The notes beneath the pieces were generated by a model. The model did not search any database. It was not told the origin of the DNA and was given only the letters and a program-made list of their open reading frames with translations. A DNA stretch of 64,000 nucleotides from assembly GCF_000422505.1 (NCBI RefSeq), contig NZ_AULX01000006.1, positions 1 to 64,000 of the forward strand. The letters run 5' to 3'. The stretch comes from Paenibacillus pinihumi DSM 23905 = JCM 16419. GTDB taxonomy: Bacteria; Bacillota; Bacilli; Paenibacillales; Paenibacillaceae. The position numbers and the translations under genes are program-made. How positions within the stretch are numbered: the first letter of the stretch is position 1; every line of letters begins with the position of its first letter. This document shows positions 17,801 through 26,408 of this stretch, one piece after another.

Positions 17801-18409
17801 CTAATTACTCAAACTGTTATCTTGTAACCATTTTCTAGCTTCCTCACCTACTAGAATATTTGGTTGTTCTGGCGTCCCAATATTGATGCTTTTTATAAAA
17901 GCCTCTTCTAGCCCCCGAACCCCAGTTAATTTAGCTCCTTTTACCAATACTCTTTCAAACGTAGCTAACCGTAGATCAGCATTATTTAATATTGCATTGC
18001 GAAAATCCGTCTCATCAAAAAGACCAGCTACTAAATTAGCATCTGATAAATCAGCTTTAACAAACACCGTCTCAATACATTCACTATCAGCAAGTCGAGC
18101 AGCTTTAACATTGGCATTTGTGAAGTCCACATACGAGACATTAGATTTACAAAAGTCTGCCCGTTCTAAATTTGTAGATATAAAAGTTGATGAACTAAGT
18201 AAAGATGAAGAGAAATCTTTATCATTTAAGTTCATTCCATCAAAGATACACTCTGTAATATATGCTTGGTCTAATGGATATTGTGACAAATCTACATTTC
18301 GCAAATCAATTTCATCTATACCTAGTTTTTCGCCTTGTTCTCCAATAGTTTCGATCCAAAGACGGTGTAATTCTAATCGAATTATAATTTCTTTGATATC
18401 AGTTGTCAT
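17801..18409 (-). CDS. Pentapeptide-repeat protein, probable immunity for VgrG toxin
   Basis: 202 aa from the ATG at 18409, which has AGGAGGG upstream and lies 11 bases after the toxin gene stop. Residues ~45-175 contain pentapeptide repeats of the A(D/N)Lxx type (LERADF, TNANVKAAR, KADLSDANL, RNAILNNADL), forming a right-handed quadrilateral beta-helix. Such proteins can mimic DNA or bind nucleases and topoisomerases, and several act as immunity or resistance factors. Its place right after a nuclease-like toxin makes cognate immunity the best guess. No signal peptide, so it acts in the cytoplasm. The coding DNA is AT-rich relative to the neighbouring VgrG core. Confidence 0.75.
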   Translation of the reverse strand: MTTDIKEIIIRLELHRLWIETIGEQGEKLGIDEIDLRNVDLSQYPLDQAYITECIFDGMNLNDKDFSSSLLSSSTFISTNLERADFCKSNVSYVDFTNANVKAARLADSECIETVFVKADLSDANLVAGLFDETDFRNAILNNADLRLATFERVLVKGAKLTGVRGLEEAFIKSINIGTPEQPNILVGEEARKWLQDNSLSN

Positions 18410-18420
18410 ACCTAACCCTC

Positions 18421-21267
18421 CTATGGATACCAAATAATCCTATCTGATATTCCAGCTTTCTCTATTGCCTCTTTTAACTGTTCAACATGTTCAGGAATCA
18501 TGTCTCTTTTATCCACAATTACATTGTAATTTTTATCTAGTTCTTTATTGATTGCCTTCATCCCGTTATTTACTGTGAATGCGCCTTTTTTGGGTGAAGT
18601 ATGACCATTTGGATAAGATACGAAACTTTTAACGTCCCATTTAACGTTATTTGTTGTATCAATAAATTCTGCTCCTCCGTTTCCTTGTGGGTCACGTACT
18701 ATCTTCCCTAGTTTTCCTTGTTGTTCCAAATCTAGACCTATCTCTCTTTCTTTCAAACCTTGATCCCTAATTTTACCACCATGTGATGGGTCGCCTGCTA
18801 AATCGTCCAGTTCCTTTTGAGTTCTTCCTCCAGTGTAATCAGTCTGAGCTTTTGGCGTACCCTCACTACCATTCTTCTCTTTATTCCCCCCGCTGCTATT
18901 CCTGTCTCTTCCAGAATAAAGCCCCTGTTCATTCCAGTCAATCTGGTTCTGCCGTTCCGGGCTTGGCTTTCCGCCTGTTCCACCGGCATCCGAGAACCGG
19001 TGGGTTCCAAAGCCTGGCACTCCTTCTGACAGCGCCAGTCTTCTGCCACCAAAAGGGGCGGTCGCCAGCATTTCCTTCATCTTGTCCAGGATGTCTGCGA
19101 AGCTGCCCTGGAATAAACCCGAGCTCCCTGCACTTGTCTTCAGCTTCCGGTCCTTCGGCGGCGCCGCGCTCACTTCCTGGCCTTCTGTCATTGTACGCAG
19201 CATGCCCGGCGGTGCGTCTGGCGTATGGTCTTTGGGCTTCTTCACATGCCCATCCGGGATCAGCTGTGTTCCCTTCCTCACTGCTCCTGCCGTACCTCCT
19301 GTTGTAACCGTTAAGGCGACGTCCACTGCCATCATTTCTACCTTAAATTCGTTTTTGCCCGCCGCATAATTCTCTTCTTCCGTCGTCGTCAGTATATTCC
19401 GGCTCTGATTTTTCATGGATTCAAGTATGGGATCTCCTACACCCTTCATGAAGGCCTGTTTCCCGTCTTCCCATACCTGACCCACCGACTCGATATTCTT
19501 GACGTAATCCACTGTATTGTTGAAGCCTATCGCAATGCCATTACGCTCCGACAGCGGGGCAACTTCTGTTCCGCTTATGGTGCTGTATAAATCGTCTGTC
19601 TCTTTTGTTCCCCTCATAGCGACGACGACAGCAAGGTCCCCAGCGTCGACGATCAAATTCCATAGTCCCTTTGCTGTCCCGACGGCTGTATCTATGAGCT
19701 CATCCACTCTGCCTTTTTCAAAGGCCATCCGGTTGTTGGATATCCGCTCTTGCTTCATGACTTCGATCCCGCGCTCGGCCGCTTCCTTCTCGAACTCCGT
19801 TTGCTTCCGTTCAAATGTATGGCTTTCTCTGCCCGTCAATTCAATCTCCCCGCTGCTGACATTGACGTCCTCACCCAGTTCGAGCTTATGGGTGCCTGCC
19901 TGAATCGAAAGCTTTTCTTTTCCTTTGATATGGACGGCTGAAGCCTTTAATTTCAACGAACCAGCGGCATTCAACCGGACATTGCCGGGACTGTTGAAGC
20001 CTACTCCATTGTACGAATTCATCGATATATACAGCATTCCTGCCTGTGCTGCGATCGTCAGTTCTTTATCACCCAGTGTAAACTCTTTGCCTTGAGGATT
20101 GCCGAAGGATTTAACACGCGGGTCCGCCATTTTCTGGCTGTGCTTCTCCGCCGCCGGACTTGTGCCTGTCCCTGCTTCCCGGACTGACTGCACAACCATG
20201 GCCTCATCTTCATCCGCACTCGGGAAATACAGCTTGACCTGTGTTCCCCTCTCCGGCATCATATACCATACCTGGTTTCCCTCGGCAGAGTAGGGGAACC
20301 ACTGTGCTTGCCGGGCCTGCTGTTGATCGTCCATTTCCAGATGCAGCTTGACCTGATTCCGGCTGACCTCGATAATTCTGCCGCTGATGGATGCCCCAAT
20401 AATCGCCCGGTTATATTGCTTTCTGGGAGACAATCCCTTTGGCAGTGCACATGTATAGATCCATTTGAAAAGCCCCTGCTTCATCACGCCCTTGCAATCA
20501 ATCACCACAAAGGTCTGTTTGCCATATTTGACTTCCTGGCCTAATTCATACTTGTCCGGTCTCTCGAAGGTCAAACGGGTAAAATCCGTTTCATGAACTT
20601 GCGCTTCCCGATTCAGCTTGTGATCCCAATACGGCGCCATTCCGCGAACAACTTCGAATCCGCCGCCAGTCAGCTCAACCGGGTTGCCCCGATCCGGTAT
20701 GCCTGCCAGGAAACGCTGCTTATGAGCCGAAATATCTGCTGCCAGCTCAGCGCCTGCATGAGAGGCCAGCCGTTTCAAGAACTGCCAATCCGTTTCCTCA
20801 TACTGCATTAAAAAACTGCCGGTCTGTTTCGTATAAAAAGCGTAATCGAGATGATCGCCCTCTGAATACCCGGCCAGTATTTCTTTTATAATATCCGCAT
20901 ATGTACGGTCTGTTTGTTGAAACGAGCGGTTTTTCTTACGTTTGTCAAAATCATAGGTGTGAGAGATTCCCTCCAGAACGACGTGATAAAGGTTATGAAC
21001 GAACTTAATATCGACCTGATGCAGTTCTCCAACAAAGAAGGGCTGCTGCTTTTTTCCCGGCTCCATTCGATATAATCCAATATGATCATCGGTGCTGGCA
21101 CGGCTTTCGATTTCCAAGGCCTGCTTTTCCTGTACCCATCCGGTTATCCGGATTCTGGCATGGTCTCCATACCCTTGGCGGATATGGATGTCCTCCATTT
21201 GAAGCGGTCCATAGGGCCAAACAAATCTTAAATCCCTATAGGATGCCGCCTCCTCGCGTTCCCCCAT
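18421..21267 (-). CDS. VgrG-type spike protein with C-terminal nuclease-like toxin
   Basis: 948 aa. Residues ~1-300 are the VgrG/gpD fold (KKNRSFQQTDRTYADIIKEI; FLMQYEETDWQFLKRLASHAGAEL). Next come an OB-like segment (WFPYSAEGNQVWYMMPERG) and a beta-helix needle (~400-490: LTIAAQAGMLYIS...VNVSSGEIEL). A helical, Ala/Gly-rich pre-toxin region (~500-720) and the shared linker (~735-810) follow. The last ~130 residues have GAEFID...KWDVKSF and end SDRIIWYP, a D-x-DxK pattern typical of PD-(D/E)xK nucleases. It is thus an evolved VgrG delivering a DNase/RNase-like effector. The ATG at 21267 is chosen over 21273 by spacing to GAGGTG. The immunity candidate follows. Confidence 0.85.
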   Translation of the reverse strand: MGEREEAASYRDLRFVWPYGPLQMEDIHIRQGYGDHARIRITGWVQEKQALEIESRASTDDHIGLYRMEPGKKQQPFFVGELHQVDIKFVHNLYHVVLEGISHTYDFDKRKKNRSFQQTDRTYADIIKEILAGYSEGDHLDYAFYTKQTGSFLMQYEETDWQFLKRLASHAGAELAADISAHKQRFLAGIPDRGNPVELTGGGFEVVRGMAPYWDHKLNREAQVHETDFTRLTFERPDKYELGQEVKYGKQTFVVIDCKGVMKQGLFKWIYTCALPKGLSPRKQYNRAIIGASISGRIIEVSRNQVKLHLEMDDQQQARQAQWFPYSAEGNQVWYMMPERGTQVKLYFPSADEDEAMVVQSVREAGTGTSPAAEKHSQKMADPRVKSFGNPQGKEFTLGDKELTIAAQAGMLYISMNSYNGVGFNSPGNVRLNAAGSLKLKASAVHIKGKEKLSIQAGTHKLELGEDVNVSSGEIELTGRESHTFERKQTEFEKEAAERGIEVMKQERISNNRMAFEKGRVDELIDTAVGTAKGLWNLIVDAGDLAVVVAMRGTKETDDLYSTISGTEVAPLSERNGIAIGFNNTVDYVKNIESVGQVWEDGKQAFMKGVGDPILESMKNQSRNILTTTEEENYAAGKNEFKVEMMAVDVALTVTTGGTAGAVRKGTQLIPDGHVKKPKDHTPDAPPGMLRTMTEGQEVSAAPPKDRKLKTSAGSSGLFQGSFADILDKMKEMLATAPFGGRRLALSEGVPGFGTHRFSDAGGTGGKPSPERQNQIDWNEQGLYSGRDRNSSGGNKEKNGSEGTPKAQTDYTGGRTQKELDDLAGDPSHGGKIRDQGLKEREIGLDLEQQGKLGKIVRDPQGNGGAEFIDTTNNVKWDVKSFVSYPNGHTSPKKGAFTVNNGMKAINKELDKNYNVIVDKRDMIPEHVEQLKEAIEKAGISDRIIWYP
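18859..19087 (-). repeat. Toxin linker repeat, copy in the VgrG-toxin gene
   Basis: The intact, in-frame copy of the linker also present at 17257-17496. Homology starts abruptly at the codons for DKMKEM and ends just before the divergent toxin domains. The shared block therefore marks where toxin tips are swapped. Confidence 0.9.
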
Positions 21268-21360
21268 CTGCATTCACCTCACAAAGGCGTTGTACCCTAT
21301 GATCTTCGGGACAACCCCTGAAATTGCTCTGCCCGCAAAACGGCAACACAAACTCCCCTT

Positions 21361-21744
21361 CTATTCCAGCAGCTGCCCATCGTCTTCAATGGTTACAATA
21401 CCGCTATATTTGCAGATAAGCTTGGACTTGCTTAATAGCGCAGGCTGCCCGCCCACAAGCACATCCTCTTTCCCGTCTGTCCACTGTTCTGTAAACTCAG
21501 GCTTGCAGATATAATCCGGCGTTTTATTACAGAACCCGAAGCAGCTTACATTCTCTACAGGGACACAATCCGCCACATTCATAACCGGCTTATCCAGGAT
21601 ATATACCCCATGGCAAGCAGGAAGATTTAACATGCCGGGATGGGTGCCCTCACTGCATTTCAGCGTTGCCTCTCTCACTACATAGGAGTACTCTTCCTGG
21701 CCAAGTCCTTTTATCAGCATCTGCAGCAGAAGTGATGTGAACAT
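21361..21744 (-). CDS. DUF4280 PAAR-like spike-tip protein
   Basis: 127 aa. The family pattern is clear: SYVVREATLKCSEGTHPGML near the start, LPACHGVYILDKPVMNVADCVP, and the ending PALLSKSKLICKYSGIVTIEDDGQ. Conserved Cys residues probably bind a metal, as in PAAR cones that sharpen VgrG spikes. DUF4280 proteins commonly lie beside VgrG or effector genes in injection systems. Here it is 93 bp upstream of the toxin-bearing VgrG, preceded by AAAGGAGGA, so it probably caps that spike or carries its effector. Function inferred from family and context. Confidence 0.85.
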   Translation of the reverse strand: MFTSLLLQMLIKGLGQEEYSYVVREATLKCSEGTHPGMLNLPACHGVYILDKPVMNVADCVPVENVSCFGFCNKTPDYICKPEFTEQWTDGKEDVLVGGQPALLSKSKLICKYSGIVTIEDDGQLLE

Positions 21745-21757
21745 ACAGCTCCTCCTT

Positions 21758-22411
21758 TTAGTTGATTTTCAAACCCGCCTGCCAGCTCATGGAGCGGATG
21801 ACCGCCTGTGACACCGGCTGCCAAATTTCTGCGTCCTCCAAACGGAATTGAAAACTTCCCAAACATGCCTTTTCACCCAGGGAAAGTGTAAATACGACTT
21901 GAAAGTAAGGAGGATTCGTCATAGGGAACAGACTTTCATAGCAGCCGAGAAAACCGCTCTCCTGCTCCAGTAATTCAGCGTTTATAATCTGCATCCCGGG
22001 ATGGGACCGTTTGGTCTGTATCATCATCTCCTGATGGAAGATTGCGACCTGCTCCTGCTGCAATGGATGCTTCATCAAGGTAAGTCCCAGAATCACTCCC
22101 TGCTCCTTCAGCTCATACAAAAGATGCTGGTGTCCATCCGGCTTCCGGTCCTTCCGGGCAATCCCTCTGGGCACAAGCTGCAGCGAATCCGGAAGCTTAA
22201 AATCCAGCATGCCTTCCCATACCTGGTGGTTGATAAAGGCGATTTTCTCTTGCTCCAGTTCCAGCCATCCCCGCTCAATGCCCGCCATACACATTTCAGT
22301 TGTCAGCCGGGAAGCAGACTCTCCGGACTCCTGCCCACTCGTCTCCACCTCGCGTGCGTACACCTGATTTTGAATGACGTCCCGGATTAATCCGTCCAAA
22401 TACACAGTCAT
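21758..22411 (-). CDS. Unrecognised protein with DcrB-like C-terminal pattern
   Basis: 217 aa, no signal peptide, no membrane segment. The second half (~90-215) alternates beta strands with a final helix and shows SGFLGCYESLFPMTNPPYFQVVFTL followed by WQPVSQAVIRSM. This resembles the DcrB/EagT fold (DUF1795), whose members are chaperone-adaptors that load effectors onto VgrG/PAAR in type VI systems. Similarity is by pattern only and I cannot run a profile search. It sits 13 bp upstream of the DUF4280 gene with a strong GGGGGAG ribosome site, in the effector-loading part of the operon, which fits an adaptor role. Confidence 0.5.
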   Translation of the reverse strand: MTVYLDGLIRDVIQNQVYAREVETSGQESGESASRLTTEMCMAGIERGWLELEQEKIAFINHQVWEGMLDFKLPDSLQLVPRGIARKDRKPDGHQHLLYELKEQGVILGLTLMKHPLQQEQVAIFHQEMMIQTKRSHPGMQIINAELLEQESGFLGCYESLFPMTNPPYFQVVFTLSLGEKACLGSFQFRLEDAEIWQPVSQAVIRSMSWQAGLKIN

Positions 22412-22429
22412 GTCCTGTCTCCCCCCTCT

Positions 22430-22930
22430 TTAGCTGCACTCCACCCTGCTTAGTCGAAATCCTGTCAACCCTCTCCGAAGCAAGCTTTCCACGGTTTCAA
22501 GGCTGGCAAATATATAGGGCTCCAAAGCAGACTCAAGAGCAAAAATATGATGGCCTTTAACCTTTTCCCGGTCCAGTATCAGCCGCCGGAGTCTTTGATC
22601 CGGATAAAATTCGCTTTGGCCGGATATCCCGTCCAGCTTGGGGACATCCATGAACCAATATTGCTGCTGGAAGGAATGTTCCCGGTCTATGTAGTACACC
22701 CGCTTAAAACGCAGCCCTCTATTATATTTCTCCATAATCTGCTTCATGGGGTCAGTGACCATATTTACCGGCTGTTCCAGCCAGTCTACTGTCTCCGCAT
22801 TGGAATGTACCTTCACATCGATAACTGAAATTGCAGGCAAAGTGTCAAAGCTATGTCGAGGCGGCAAGGAAGGCGGGATAAATGCATTCGGAATCCGGTC
22901 ATCCTGCATAAACAAAAAATAGCTCCGCAT
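22430..22930 (-). CDS. Imm11/DUF1629-like small protein
   Basis: 166 aa without signal peptide. The order of strands and the conserved positions (VTDPMKQIMEK, YYIDREHSFQQQYWFMDV, DREKVKGHHIFALE, IFASLETVESLLRRGLTGF) resemble the DUF1629/Imm11 group. These are single-domain proteins often found as immunity proteins or co-factors beside polymorphic toxins and DUF4280 genes. It starts two bases after the upstream pentapeptide gene ends, so it is co-translated with it. Either an adaptor of the spike complex or an orphan immunity protein; the family call is tentative. Confidence 0.5.
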   Translation of the reverse strand: MRSYFLFMQDDRIPNAFIPPSLPPRHSFDTLPAISVIDVKVHSNAETVDWLEQPVNMVTDPMKQIMEKYNRGLRFKRVYYIDREHSFQQQYWFMDVPKLDGISGQSEFYPDQRLRRLILDREKVKGHHIFALESALEPYIFASLETVESLLRRGLTGFRLSRVECS

Positions 22931-22932
22931 GT

Positions 22933-24039
22933 TTACTCCTCCCCTCCATGGACCCAGCGAACAACCGCTTTCTGCTGTTCACTAAGCCCAAGCTTCTCTT
23001 TATCCGCTTCAAGGAAAAGGGCATCTTTCAAATTTGCATGGGTAAAATCCACCCTGTCAAAAAGGAAACCGGAGAAATTGGCGCCTTCTAAATTTGCATG
23101 GGTAAAATTCAATCCGGTTATCCCGGGGGAACGAATAAGCCCCTCTCTCAGCCCTGCAGCATTCGTGTACTTAAAATTCGCACCTGAAAGCTCACTATTA
23201 GAAAAGTCCGCATCACCGATGTAGGAGTAACTGAAATCGGTATGGGAGGCATGGCTGCCTATCCAGCGTGTTCCGGCCAGATTACAATCTGGAAACCCGC
23301 TATTATGCAGTTCGCTTCCGCTAAAATCGGCATGCCTCAAATCCAGCTGGCGGAGCGTTATCGGTGGGAAACGGGTATGCTTGAAGCTTGTATAGGCCCC
23401 TTCCGCATGCTGCAAAGACTGGAGTTTGGCATAGATTATCTCTGCATGCTCAGGGTTCGCATCTTCGGAATAAACTTCTTCGCTTACATCCTGGTACTCT
23501 CCCATCCGAATCTGAAGCCTGTCCGATTTGCGGATACCTGCATACTCCGGGAGATTGACCATTAGCGGGATTGCCGAACGAAACAGGGCTGCAACAAACT
23601 GGTGGCCTACACCAACCTCCTTGAGAAGCAATTGCTCTACATCCGCCGCATGAATCTGCTGAATATAAGCTTTGCGTGCGGCTTCTAATGGTTCAGCATT
23701 ATTTATAAATGCAAACGCCCATGAAGCATCATAGAGAGCCGTACATTCGATTTCATCCGCGTACCATTGTTCAGAATAAGCCTCTATTAAATAACAAAAT
23801 GAACGGTCGAGCATAGAAGAACGGAGCAGGGAAAAATGAATAAAGGCGATCGCTTCCTTTTGGTTGCTGCTTTGCATCTCCGCGATTTGCAGGCAGAATT
23901 TCCGGAAGGTCCCGACTAATCTTTCCTTCAACATCTCCCTATTGGGATGAAAATAGGTTTCAAGAGCATAAACTTCCTCCCTCAGCAGGGGAAGCAGAAT
24001 ATGTTCCTTGAAATGGGTTATGGCCTGACTTTTCTTCAT
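22933..24039 (-). CDS. Pentapeptide-repeat protein with novel helical N-terminus
   Basis: 368 aa. The first ~225 residues are helical (HFKEHILLPLLREEVYALETYFHPN...) and I recognise no family. Residues ~230-345 are pentapeptide repeats (DLRHADFSGSELHNSGF, DADFSNSELSGANF, THANLEGANFSG, THANLKDALF). It lies between the toxin-free VgrG and the effector block, with AAAGGGG before the ATG. It could be a baseplate accessory, an effector adaptor, or a second immunity protein; the long N-terminal domain and position argue against simple immunity. No export signal. Confidence 0.6.
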   Translation of the reverse strand: MKKSQAITHFKEHILLPLLREEVYALETYFHPNREMLKERLVGTFRKFCLQIAEMQSSNQKEAIAFIHFSLLRSSMLDRSFCYLIEAYSEQWYADEIECTALYDASWAFAFINNAEPLEAARKAYIQQIHAADVEQLLLKEVGVGHQFVAALFRSAIPLMVNLPEYAGIRKSDRLQIRMGEYQDVSEEVYSEDANPEHAEIIYAKLQSLQHAEGAYTSFKHTRFPPITLRQLDLRHADFSGSELHNSGFPDCNLAGTRWIGSHASHTDFSYSYIGDADFSNSELSGANFKYTNAAGLREGLIRSPGITGLNFTHANLEGANFSGFLFDRVDFTHANLKDALFLEADKEKLGLSEQQKAVVRWVHGGEE

Positions 24040-24059
24040 AGCGTCCCCTTTCCCATGCC

Positions 24060-25568
24060 CTAGTTCATTTTAATTTCGGAGCCTTCTATACTGACTTTAT
24101 CTTCTAAAACAATCGTATTCTCATTTCCGCTAAGCTCGATTTTCTTCGCTTCGATTTGAATCGTACTGGATGACATGGAGATGTCCTGGCCGGCAGAAAT
24201 CGTTACGCTTTTATTGCTTACAATTGAGATGCCCTGGCTGTCACTCACGGTTATCGACATCCCGTTCGCCGAGATGACAATCCGGTCCTTGGCAAGCAGA
24301 ATTTCTTTGCCGTATTTCGTCCGGAAGGTTTTATTATCCGGATCTGCCATCAAGTCGGCTTTTCCTGCCGAAGAGCCGGATTTAGGTGCTGCCCCGGATT
24401 TGGGAGATGCATTGCTCTTGCCCGTAGTGGCCTGCTGTTTTGCAGGCACAGCGGCAGCAGGTGCTGAACGCCTGACAGAACTGATGGCATAACCCTGATG
24501 TTCTTTCTTGCTTGGGAAGTAAATTCGAATGCTATCTCCTTGTTCGGGCATACAGTACCAGCCCGTATTGTCCTCAGATGCATAAATCGTTGAATAAGGA
24601 AACCAGTAGTCTGTGCTTGGATCTTCCTGATCGTCCATGTCCAGCTTTGCTCTTACCGTGTCCTTCCTGACCTGAAGCACGCTTGCCTGAATGGAAGCGC
24701 CTATTATGGCTTCATTGTATTCTTTCTTTAGCCTGAGTCCCGGCCTTGGATACAGCTCATAGGTTTGCGTTAATAATCCTTCCTTGATGGCGATAACAGC
24801 TTTCCCGACCACAAGCTTTCTGGACCTGAAGCTGACTTCGTCTCCAGGTTCAAGCGTCTTGCTTGTTACCACTTCATAGACGGTATAATCCTGTTCGCTA
24901 ACACCGGGAACCTTGTATTCGGAGGCAGTCTGGTAGTCAGCCATGCGCTTCTTAACCAAGTATTGGGAAACTTCCAACTTGCCTTTGTTCCGGTCCTTTG
25001 GCAGCCCGAAATAGAAGGTCGGATAATTCAGGCTGGACACGGCAACTAATGAGGTGTAAAAATGCGAGGCCATGCGTTTGAGGAATTGCCAGTCCGTTTC
25101 GTCATATTGCATGACAAAGGTCCCGATCGCCTTGGCATTCGTAGTCTCATCTATGAAATCCGACTTCGAATAGTCAGAAATGACGGCTTTCACCATACTT
25201 TTATATGTCATATTGGGGTTTTGAAAGGACCGCTTATTACGTTTAATGTCCAGCAAATACGTGTAGGATACGGCCTCAACCGACAAATAGTAAATCCCGA
25301 GCACAGCCTGCACTTTTACATCCAGCACAACACCGTCAAATAATATCTTTTGCTTCCCCGTCTCCGGCTCCAGAACAAAAACCTTCACTTGGGAATTAGA
25401 TGCTGTTGTCGTTACATAGCTGTCTTTTTTCTCATCCGCAATGATTCCTTTAAATGTGAGCCTGGCATGATCATTAACCACTTGAGTGATTTCCAGTGTT
25501 TGCAATCGTACTAATTTATAGGGAGAAATCTTGATGTTCCCATAAGTAAGCGCTGCTTCTTGTTTCAC
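24060..25568 (-). CDS. vgrG: VgrG/gpD-like spike protein without toxin
   Basis: 502 aa, GTG start with GGAGGGG upstream. Residues ~1-300 are the gp27-like ring (KRNKRSFQNPNMTYKSMVKAV; FVMQYDETDWQFLKRMASHF). Residues ~320-380 are an OB-like gp5 segment (DYWFPYSTIYASEDNTGWYCM). A Ser/Lys/Pro linker (~395-420) leads to a short beta-helix needle (~425-502: VISANGMSITVSDSQGISI...). There is no toxin extension, so this is the structural spike. Its core parallels the second VgrG at 18421-21267, suggesting duplication followed by gain of an effector. Confidence 0.88.
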   Translation of the reverse strand: MKQEAALTYGNIKISPYKLVRLQTLEITQVVNDHARLTFKGIIADEKKDSYVTTTASNSQVKVFVLEPETGKQKILFDGVVLDVKVQAVLGIYYLSVEAVSYTYLLDIKRNKRSFQNPNMTYKSMVKAVISDYSKSDFIDETTNAKAIGTFVMQYDETDWQFLKRMASHFYTSLVAVSSLNYPTFYFGLPKDRNKGKLEVSQYLVKKRMADYQTASEYKVPGVSEQDYTVYEVVTSKTLEPGDEVSFRSRKLVVGKAVIAIKEGLLTQTYELYPRPGLRLKKEYNEAIIGASIQASVLQVRKDTVRAKLDMDDQEDPSTDYWFPYSTIYASEDNTGWYCMPEQGDSIRIYFPSKKEHQGYAISSVRRSAPAAAVPAKQQATTGKSNASPKSGAAPKSGSSAGKADLMADPDNKTFRTKYGKEILLAKDRIVISANGMSITVSDSQGISIVSNKSVTISAGQDISMSSSTIQIEAKKIELSGNENTIVLEDKVSIEGSEIKMN

Positions 25569-25598
25569 TTCAACCCCTCCAGTCGTCAGACTTTATTA

Positions 25599-26384
25599 TT
25601 AATCCACCCACATTCGCTGAGGCCCTCCGTACAAACGGCCTTGTGTCGTAACCCCGGATGTATTTCCATTGGATAAGCCGCCAAGAATCCGGGTAAAAGA
25701 GCGGTGAATGGACAAGTTGCTGAATGCTTTCGACTCTGTACCCAATCTCGCTGACAAGTATTGCTCAATCACATCACGTTCCACGGAGCGTCCATTCAGA
25801 CATTGCATAGCAAATGAAACATCAAGAACATCCCTGCTCCCTCTTTTAAACAGCTCTGATGCAAAATAGTGCGTAATAGCGGGAGCAACCGTACTCCTTT
25901 TGCGTCCCGCGTATTGGGTATGAATCAAGTTAATTGTGTTATACTCAGTAGCCATATCTTCAAAGCTTTGGTAATTCATTCGAAGCTGTGCGCCTTGTTT
26001 AAGCTTGAATCTCCCAAGCTCCAGCTCGTACTCTTCCAGTTCAGACTTCTCATCCAGTACAATTTCCGCATGATAGGAGACCATGTCACTTCGGATCACA
26101 GGGTCAAGAAAACGGAGCTTGACTAATGTTTCTATGCCGGTTGCTTCATAGGGAAGATCGTAATCTTCGTACAGCACATACAATCTCCCCGCCTGCTTTA
26201 CGATCCCCCTGGTAACGGTCAGATGATGATTGCCGGTCCTGATTTCGGCCCCTGTTATAATACCGTTCGAATAGTCCTCCCAGTATAGCTCTGTGAGCAT
26301 TCGTGGATAATCCCTTAAATTGCCCATCATTTCAGACTTTAGAATGCGCCCTTTTTCAAAGTTGGGGTAGCGGTCCACAAACAT
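25599..26384 (-). CDS. Candidate baseplate protein with TssK-like N-terminus
   Basis: 261 aa, no signal peptide or membrane segment. The opening FEKGRILKSEMMGNLRDYPR then GIITGAEIRTGNHHLTVTRGIVKQAGRLYVL follows the layout of the TssK/phage baseplate shell domain: a short Gly-Leu motif, a helix, then strands ending in a GI..dG.. turn. It is shorter than TssK (~440 aa) and lacks an obvious receptor-binding tail, though the last 90 residues are helical then Gly/Ser/Thr-rich. It lies between the Hsp70-like gene and VgrG, where a baseplate component would be expected. The identification is pattern-based inference. Confidence 0.45.
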   Translation of the reverse strand: MFVDRYPNFEKGRILKSEMMGNLRDYPRMLTELYWEDYSNGIITGAEIRTGNHHLTVTRGIVKQAGRLYVLYEDYDLPYEATGIETLVKLRFLDPVIRSDMVSYHAEIVLDEKSELEEYELELGRFKLKQGAQLRMNYQSFEDMATEYNTINLIHTQYAGRKRSTVAPAITHYFASELFKRGSRDVLDVSFAMQCLNGRSVERDVIEQYLSARLGTESKAFSNLSIHRSFTRILGGLSNGNTSGVTTQGRLYGGPQRMWVD

Positions 26385-26408
26385 GAGGCCAATTCTCCTT
26401 CCATGCCG

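Noticed and set aside
17652-17804. Possible 50-aa membrane peptide on the plus strand between the operon terminator and the immunity gene
   Set aside because: Its sequence looks protein-like (one hydrophobic helix), but no ribosome site precedes it and its first half lies in the terminator hairpin.
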